Positions 59,073 through 64,000 of a stretch of 64,000 nt of DNA are shown piece by piece. Below the pieces are notes generated by a model. It made no database searches. It was not told the DNA's origin and was given only the letters and a program-made list of their open reading frames with translations. The translations under genes and the position numbers were made by a program. Location: NCBI RefSeq assembly GCF_006715085.1, contig NZ_VFMM01000001.1:3348001-3412000 (forward strand), in the 5' to 3' direction. The first letter of the stretch is position 1. Each line of letters starts with the position of its first letter. This stretch comes from Kribbella jejuensis (lineage in GTDB: Bacteria; Actinomycetota; Actinomycetes; Propionibacteriales; Kribbellaceae).

Positions 59073-59939
59073 ATGGAACTGATTCCGTTCAGTCTGTGGG
59101 GCGACGCTTTGTGGTGTGGTCAGGAGGTCGTGCGGGAGGCGCCGCACGAGCAGGCGATCCGGAGCCTGTTCCCTGACCCCATCCCGGCGCGCGGCGCAGA
59201 TCTGGACACCGAGGCGGACCTCGTCCCGGAACCGCACAACCGTTTCGACCCGCGGTCGATCGCCGTCCGGGTGCACGGCAAGGTTGTCGGCTATCTGCCG
59301 AGGGACGACGCGCACCGGTACCACCCGGTGTTGTCGGAACTGGTGGCGCAAGGCCTGCAACCGCAGGTGCCGTGCCACCTGTGGGTGAGTGAGTGGGAGC
59401 CGGCCGACTGGGAGGGCAAGGGAGCCCAGGGCACCCGGTTCCACGCCAGCGTCGCGGTGGCGCTCGGCCAGCCGCACATGCTGGTACCGGTGAACCTGCC
59501 CCCGCCAGGCAGCTATCACCTGTTACCGCCCGGCAGCGGCATCGTCGTACCGGGCAGTGAGGTCCATCCCGACGTACTGGCACCTTTCTTCCGGAGGGAG
59601 GGCGAGTGCTGGGCGTACGCCACCCTGCACGCGATCGAGGAGGAGGACGGCATCCAGGACCGGCACCGGATCGTGGTCGAGATCCGGCTGGACGACGAAC
59701 CGGTCGGCCGGCTCAGCCCGCGGCTGAGCGCCGAGTTCCTGCCCGCCATCCACTACCTCGCCGACATACGTGCCGAGACCGCGGCCCGGGTGACCGTCCG
59801 CGGCGACCGTTCCGCATCGGAGGTGATCCTGTACGCGGCACGGAGTCACGACCTGCCGGCCACCTGGCCGGACGGCCTGGCCCGCTCCCCAGTGGCTTCC
59901 CCGCAATGGCACTACTGGGCGACCAAAGAGGCCAACTAG
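59073..59939 (+). CDS. HIRAN-like domain hypothetical protein
   Basis: A 288-residue protein. Residues 15-100 match the HIRAN pattern: EVVREAPHEQAIRSLF, LVPEPHNRFDPRSIAVRVHG and KVVGYLPRDDAHRY. HIRAN domains bind damaged or single-stranded DNA ends. The rest (150-288) has a second related-looking part with IVVEIRLDDEPVGRLSPRLS. ATG 59073 has GGAGGG at ideal spacing; ATG 59031 does not. The gap 58841-59072 holds a GACCAGG/CCTGGTC hairpin (59012-59027) but no gene. Confidence 0.7.
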   Translation: MELIPFSLWGDALWCGQEVVREAPHEQAIRSLFPDPIPARGADLDTEADLVPEPHNRFDPRSIAVRVHGKVVGYLPRDDAHRYHPVLSELVAQGLQPQVPCHLWVSEWEPADWEGKGAQGTRFHASVAVALGQPHMLVPVNLPPPGSYHLLPPGSGIVVPGSEVHPDVLAPFFRREGECWAYATLHAIEEEDGIQDRHRIVVEIRLDDEPVGRLSPRLSAEFLPAIHYLADIRAETAARVTVRGDRSASEVILYAARSHDLPATWPDGLARSPVASPQWHYWATKEAN

Positions 59940-60010
59940 GGCGGCTGCGCAGTACTGACCATGCCTCACCAGGCCGGTACTGCGGAGCTACTTTTCCAGG
60001 TTGGACACAG

Positions 60011-60044
60011 CGCCGGGCAGCTTCCCTTGGAGAGCTGCCCGGCG
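60011..60044. terminator. Terminator hairpin
   Basis: CGCCGGGCAGCT (60011-60022) pairs perfectly with AGCTGCCCGGCG (60033-60044) around a 10-base loop, following the HIRAN-like gene and facing the converging NmrA gene. Confidence 0.75.
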
Positions 60045-60123
60045 GCGGGGTCCGAGCGCCCCGCACCGATGAGACGGTTGCACCGGGCAATCATGACGTG
60101 AACTTGTGAATCCTGCCCCGGCC

Positions 60124-60189
60124 TGTGGATAACTGTCGTGTGGACAGCTACTGCAGAGCCTGTGGATTGTGGATCTAATCTGTGGATAA
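60124..60189. promoter_or_regulatory. Cluster of DnaA-box-like sequences
   Basis: TGTGGATAA (complement of the classical DnaA box TTATCCACA) occurs at 60124-60132 and 60181-60189, with TGTGGATTG at 60161 and TGTGGACAG at 60140. All are in one orientation within 66 bases. The last lies inside the final codons of the NmrA gene. No dnaA or dnaN is near, so this is not the usual origin. Confidence 0.5.
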
Positions 60190-61011
60190 CTCTCGGTGCA
60201 GCAGGTCTGCGTTGGCGGCGCACCATTCGGCGTAGGTCCGCGGTTCCCGCCCGGTAATCCGTCGTACGACGTCCGTTCGCAGGCCGGTCGTGTCCGCCCG
60301 CATCAGCTTCAGGCCTTCGACGATCGCCGCCGCGAGTTCTGGCGGGGCCCCGTCGGGGTAGCGGAAGCGGACCGCCTCCTCCGGGGTTTCGATCGGCCGT
60401 ACGTCGATGGTGCGGCCGAGGGTGGCGCCGAGAATCGCGACCTGTTCCGCAAGGGTGAACGCCTCGGGGCCGGTGATCGTGTACGCCTGCTTCTCGTGGC
60501 CGTCCTCGGTCAGTGCGGCCGCTGCGACCGCGGCGATGTCCGCGGGGTCGACCGGCGCGGCGCGGCCGGGGCCGATCGGGTCGAGGACGTAGTTGCCGGC
60601 CCGGATCGTCGCGGCCCAGTCGAAGGTGTTCGTCATGAAGCCGGTCGGGCGGAGGAACGTTGCCTCGATCCCCGAATCCTGGATCAGCCGCTCGCGTTCG
60701 TGGTGCCAGTGACCCATCGCCGGCACCGGGTCGCCGAGTACGGCGTACGACGAGAGAAGCACGATCCGCCGCAATTCGGGAGCTGCGGCGAGAACGTTGG
60801 CGGTGTGGGTGAGTCCGGTGCCGGGGACGAGCAGGAAGAGCCTGTCGATCCCGCGCAGGTCAAGCGGGCCGTCGAGGTCGCCGATCAGCTGCTCGGCGGG
60901 CAGGTCGTCGCGTGGGGTCCGGACCAGGGCGCGGAACTCGGTGCCGCGGCGGTTGAGCTCGTCGACGAGGGCGCGACCGACGTGTCCGGATGCGCCGGTG
61001 ACCAGTAGCAT
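60175..61011 (-). CDS. NmrA-like NAD(P)-binding protein
   Basis: A 278-residue atypical SDR: N-terminal LLVTGASGHVGRALVDELN, no Tyr-x3-Lys pair, and the RLFLLVPG and FLRPTGFMTN blocks of the NmrA/HSCARG-like group, which sense NADP or act as quinone reductases (QorB-like). Divergent from a MarR gene with a perfect 14-bp inverted repeat in between, so it probably belongs to a redox- or electrophile-responsive circuit. Confidence 0.88.
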   Translation of the reverse strand: MLLVTGASGHVGRALVDELNRRGTEFRALVRTPRDDLPAEQLIGDLDGPLDLRGIDRLFLLVPGTGLTHTANVLAAAPELRRIVLLSSYAVLGDPVPAMGHWHHERERLIQDSGIEATFLRPTGFMTNTFDWAATIRAGNYVLDPIGPGRAAPVDPADIAAVAAAALTEDGHEKQAYTITGPEAFTLAEQVAILGATLGRTIDVRPIETPEEAVRFRYPDGAPPELAAAIVEGLKLMRADTTGLRTDVVRRITGREPRTYAEWCAANADLLHRELSTD

Positions 61012-61021
61012 GACAAACTCC

Positions 61022-61060
61022 TTTACCGGTTAACGATTTCGAAGAACGTTAACCGGTAAA
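61022..61060. promoter_or_regulatory. MarR operator, perfect 14-bp inverted repeat
   Basis: TTTACCGGTTAACG (61022-61035) and CGTTAACCGGTAAA (61047-61060) are exact complements separated by 11 bases between the divergent NmrA and MarR genes. Each arm contains the half-palindrome ACCGGT, as expected for two MarR dimers. Confidence 0.75.
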
Positions 61061-61086
61061 CGATCGGACGGTCAAGGAGTACGCAC

Positions 61087-61506
61087 GTGCCCGAGTTCCT
61101 GGAGCTGCACAGCAAGACGTCCAAGTTGCTGCGGACCGCCGCTGACAACGCCGTACAGCGGCACGGCCTACGGCTCGGTCAGGATCACCTGCTCGCCGCG
61201 TTGTGGGCGCAGGACGGCCGTACGCCCGGGGAGATCGCCGCCGCGGTGAACGTGACCACGCCCGCGGTGACCAAGCTCGCGAACCGGATGGCCGAATCGG
61301 GCCTGCTCGAACGCCGCCCGGACCCGCACGACAACCGCCTCGTCCGGCTCTGGCTGACCCCGGCCGGCCGCGCCCTGCAGGCCCCGATCGAAGCCGAGCG
61401 GCAGCAACTCGAGGACCGCATCACCGCAACCCTCACCAAATCCGAACGCGCCCAGCTGATCAAGGCCCTGACCAAGATCCACCAGGCGCTACTCGACGAT
61501 GTCTAG
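61087..61506 (+). CDS. MarR family transcriptional regulator
   Basis: A 139-residue winged-HTH repressor started at GTG 61087. Recognition helix region IAAAVNVTTPAVTKLANRMAESG and wing RRPDPHDNRLVRLWLT (as parts: NVTTPAVTKLANRM, RPDPHDNRLVRL). Dimerisation helices at both ends. It most likely represses itself and the divergent NmrA-like gene through the inverted repeat at 61022. Confidence 0.9.
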   Translation: MPEFLELHSKTSKLLRTAADNAVQRHGLRLGQDHLLAALWAQDGRTPGEIAAAVNVTTPAVTKLANRMAESGLLERRPDPHDNRLVRLWLTPAGRALQAPIEAERQQLEDRITATLTKSERAQLIKALTKIHQALLDDV

Positions 61507-61580
61507 ACCTCGCGGGCGTCGGAGCAGCTGGGCGACGCCATCCGCTCCTCACACCGGACAACCGAGCCTCGATGGTACGG

Positions 61581-62990
61581 CTAGGCGCTGGCCGGGCGGA
61601 TGTTCTGGTTGAGGTGGAACAGGTTCGTCGGGTCGTAGGCGTTCTTGATCGCCACGAGGCGCTCGTAGGTCGCAGGCGGGTACGACGCGCGGACGATGTC
61701 CTCGTTCGTCTCGCCGGTGAAGTTGACGTACGACGCCGCGCTCGGCCCGAGCGAACTACCGGCAGCGCGGGCCCACTCGACCGCCGCGCCGTACCCGCTC
61801 GCGTCCTCGCTCCGGGCGACCACGTTGAGGATGTACTCGCGGTCGCGGGTGCCGAACGCGGTCGCGTCGGACGGTACCCGGCCCATCGCACCACCGAGAT
61901 GGTGGACATGCAGCTCGGACAGGCCGTTCGGGACCGCGGAGTGTGCCGAGACGAGCGCGTCCACGGTGGTCGCGTCGAGGTCGCTGAAGAACGCCGAGCG
62001 GAAGTAGTTCCGCAGGCCGCGGGGGAACAACGGATCGAGCAACGTCTGCATCGCGTTGTACGGCATCGGCCCGAACAGATCGGCGACCACCGGCGCGAGT
62101 TCCCGGAACGGCCGGGTCGCGGTGTCGCCGGCCTCCGGCTGTCCGGACCACATGCCGAGGACCGCGACGATCGGCTTGCCGTGCACCTCGGCCGGCAGGA
62201 ACGGCAGCGGTGGCGCGGTGGTCAGGTTGATCGCCAACGACAACTCGTCCGGTGCCGCGGCCGCCGCCGTACCGAAGCCGCGCAGTACGTCGGCCGCGCG
62301 GTCGCCCGGGTAGAAGACGAGGCCCGCGAACACCGTCGGACCGACCTCGTGCGCCCGGAACTCGAACGAGGTGACGACACCGAAGTTGCCGCCGCCGCCC
62401 CGCAACGCCCACAGCAGTTCGGGGTTCTCGGACTCACTGGTGTGCAGGTACCGGCCGTCCGCGGTGACCACATCGGCCCCGACCAGGTTGTCGCAGGCCA
62501 GGCCGGCCTTGCGCACGAGCCAGCCGATCCCGCCACCGAGCGTGAAGCCCGCGACACCGGTCGAGGACACCAGCCCACCGGTGACGGCCAGCCCGAACGC
62601 CTGCGCCTCGGCGTCGACGTCACCCCAGGTGCACCCACCCTGCGCCACGATCCGGTGACGGTCGGGGTCGATCCGGACCGCCTTCATCGGCGACAGGTCG
62701 ATCACCAGCCCGCCGTCGGTGGTCGAGAACCCGGGGATGCTGTGACCGCCGCCCCGCACCGCCAACGTCAACCCCTCGCTCCGGGCGAACTCCACTGCCC
62801 GGATGACGTCGGCGACTCCCTTGCACCGGACGATCAGCGCCGGCGACTTGTCGTGTGCGGCGTTCCAGATCGACCGCGCATCGTCGTACGACGGATCGGA
62901 CGGGCGGATCAGCTCACCACGAAGTCCCTCGGCGAGTTCACCGAGTGTGGCCTCCCCGAGCGTGTCCTGCCGCGCTTGCGTCGTTGTCAT
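61581..62990 (-). CDS. FAD-linked oxidase, berberine-bridge type
   Basis: A 469-residue flavoprotein. The PCMH FAD domain has AVRGGGHSIPGFSTTDGG with the His for flavin attachment and GGGIGWLVRKAGLACDNLVG with the Cys of the second bond, so bicovalent FAD is expected. The BBE tail is NAYDPTNLFHLNQNIRP. AGGAGTGG lies before ATG 62990. It likely oxidises a sugar or secondary metabolite, giving hydrogen peroxide. It lies downstream of the partial TPR regulator on the same strand. Confidence 0.9.
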   Translation of the reverse strand: MTTTQARQDTLGEATLGELAEGLRGELIRPSDPSYDDARSIWNAAHDKSPALIVRCKGVADVIRAVEFARSEGLTLAVRGGGHSIPGFSTTDGGLVIDLSPMKAVRIDPDRHRIVAQGGCTWGDVDAEAQAFGLAVTGGLVSSTGVAGFTLGGGIGWLVRKAGLACDNLVGADVVTADGRYLHTSESENPELLWALRGGGGNFGVVTSFEFRAHEVGPTVFAGLVFYPGDRAADVLRGFGTAAAAAPDELSLAINLTTAPPLPFLPAEVHGKPIVAVLGMWSGQPEAGDTATRPFRELAPVVADLFGPMPYNAMQTLLDPLFPRGLRNYFRSAFFSDLDATTVDALVSAHSAVPNGLSELHVHHLGGAMGRVPSDATAFGTRDREYILNVVARSEDASGYGAAVEWARAAGSSLGPSAASYVNFTGETNEDIVRASYPPATYERLVAIKNAYDPTNLFHLNQNIRPASA

Positions 62991-63078
62991 TTCCACTCCT
63001 GATTCGCTCCCGGCCAGGATGTTTCCTGGCCCCGGCAACGACGTTAGGAAGGGCGTCTTCGCAGTGGCTTAGCGTGAC

Positions 63079-64000
63079 TTAGCGGGTCCTGAGCAAGGCA
63101 ACCCGCGGCAGGCCGATGCGGCAACCGAGGCGGCCGAAGATCTCGGCAGAGATCGGGAGGTGCCTGTCCATCGCCTCGGTGTCACCGTCGTCCGCGGCCA
63201 GCTCGGCAGCGAGCAGCCGCGTCCAGGCCTCAAGGCGTAGATAGCCCTGTGGATGAAAGGCCTGGACCGCCTGCTCGACCAGGGTTCTTGCGGTACGACG
63301 TTCGCCGGCGAACAACTCGACGACCGCCAGGTTCAGCAACGCACCGCCCGCGGCCGGCGCGTCGTCGACGGCTTCGCCCCGATCGAGGGCGGCCCGGGTG
63401 AGCTGCCGTCCGGTCCCGGGGTCGCCGGCCGCCGCGGCGAGCAGACCGAGGTTCGCGAGCGTCAGGCTCTCACCACGGCGATCGCCGAGTTGCCGGCGGA
63501 TCCGGAGCGCCTCGCGCAGCTCCCGCTCGGCCGGATCGAACAATCCCTGATCGCGTTCGATACAGCCGAGGTGGTTGAGGGCGTGGCCGAGTCCGGACGC
63601 GTCCTCGATGCCGGTGAACGTGTCGACGGACCGTCGTACGGCGTCCTGGGCCGCGGGCAGGTCTCGCCGCAACCGGTGCGCGTCGCCGAGACTCGACAAC
63701 GCGTAGCCGGTGCCCTGGACGGCGCCGACCCGCCGGCCGAGCAGGAAGGTTTCCTCGAAGACGGGGACCCATCGTCCGTCGGCGGGTACGAGCATCAGGC
63801 ACATGGTGACGGCGGGAAAGAACCGGCCCGTGTTCGGATCGAGCTCCTTCAGCCGGTGCAGGCATTCCTCGAAGCGTTGCTGTGCGAGCTCGGCGTTCTC
63901 GCGGAACAGCCCGGTCATCGCCGACAGCCCCAGCGCGGCGGCTGCCACCGGTGCCGCGCCGAGCGCGTCCGCCTGGGCGAGCGCGTCGTCGGCGGTCCGC
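63079..64000 (-). CDS. TPR-containing regulator, C-terminal part (partial)
   Basis: The frame is open to the window edge, so only the C-terminal 307 or so residues are seen. They are helical tetratricopeptide repeats (ALSSLGDAHRLRRDLPAAQD, LGHALNHLGCIERDQGLFD, LANLGLLAAAAGDPGTGR), as in the C-terminal half of large AfsR/LuxR-type ATPase regulators (BTAD or NB-ARC proteins). The N-terminal part, with any DNA-binding or ATPase domain, is outside. It may regulate the FAD oxidase downstream. Confidence 0.75.
   Translation of the reverse strand, partial: RTADDALAQADALGAAPVAAAALGLSAMTGLFRENAELAQQRFEECLHRLKELDPNTGRFFPAVTMCLMLVPADGRWVPVFEETFLLGRRVGAVQGTGYALSSLGDAHRLRRDLPAAQDAVRRSVDTFTGIEDASGLGHALNHLGCIERDQGLFDPAERELREALRIRRQLGDRRGESLTLANLGLLAAAAGDPGTGRQLTRAALDRGEAVDDAPAAGGALLNLAVVELFAGERRTARTLVEQAVQAFHPQGYLRLEAWTRLLAAELAADDGDTEAMDRHLPISAEIFGRLGCRIGLPRVALLRTR

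Noticed and set aside
60124..60189. Chromosomal origin of replication
   Set aside because: Only four boxes, and no dnaA, dnaN, rpmH or gyr genes nearby.

Overview
The window is a high-GC actinobacterial chromosome segment. The evidence is GTG/TTG starts, a WhiB-type Fe-S regulator, a bacterial proteasome activator ending in an HbYX-like tail, an Rv2231c-type CobC-like aminotransferase and many TetR/PadR/MarR regulators divergent from the genes they flank. The gene set fits the Propionibacteriales (a Kribbella-like soil organism); that placement is inference from gene content, not a database match. No phage, plasmid or CRISPR locus is visible. The only intact mobile DNA is a tandem IS array.

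Layout: 1-9.6 kb is mostly conserved: partial larB, a DUF4446 protein, a TetR/oxidoreductase divergent pair, a PAP2-diacylglycerol kinase fusion, serS coupled to a HAD phosphatase, a WhiB-HTH protein, a second HAD phosphatase and bpa. 9.6-17.2 kb holds a CGNR protein, a PadR-regulated ABC ATPase without permease, a TetR/VOC pair, a quinone oxidoreductase, a small kinase, a MobA-like enzyme, a nitrilase and a CobC-like enzyme. 17.3-20.8 kb carries the most unusual locus: a Gly/Asp-rich four-repeat protein translationally coupled to a JmjC/cupin oxygenase, then a 31-32 bp tandem-repeat gap and a sucrase/ferredoxin-like protein. 20.7-24.3 kb is an SDR-hydrolase operon with a decayed second SDR, and a hexapeptide protein. 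24.5-27.1 kb has two MFS exporters. A tRNA-Ser at 27.2 kb is followed by three tandem 1365-bp IS481-type units.

From 31.4 to 46.6 kb come a DinB protein, an acyltransferase, a decayed hydrolase, a trpL-trpD-sigma-NTF2 operon with an apparent Trp attenuator, a second ECF sigma gene, two FAD/kinase genes, a secreted peptidase-like protein, TetR/SnoaL, a DHA2 exporter and a YCII-ECF42 sigma pair. 46.6-51 kb holds a MerR-like regulator with a long structured upstream region, an aldo-keto reductase and a TetR/hydrolase pair. 51-57 kb is a complete L-rhamnose catabolic operon (rhaM-rhaI-rhaD-rhaB) opposite its LacI repressor. The right end has ilvA, a HIRAN-like protein, an NmrA/MarR pair with a perfect operator, a BBE-type FAD oxidase and the C-terminal part of a TPR regulator.

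Common themes are divergent regulator-enzyme pairs with inverted-repeat operators, three ECF sigma factors with C-terminal extensions and no anti-sigma gene, and two copies of a long palindromic element, each placed between convergent genes.
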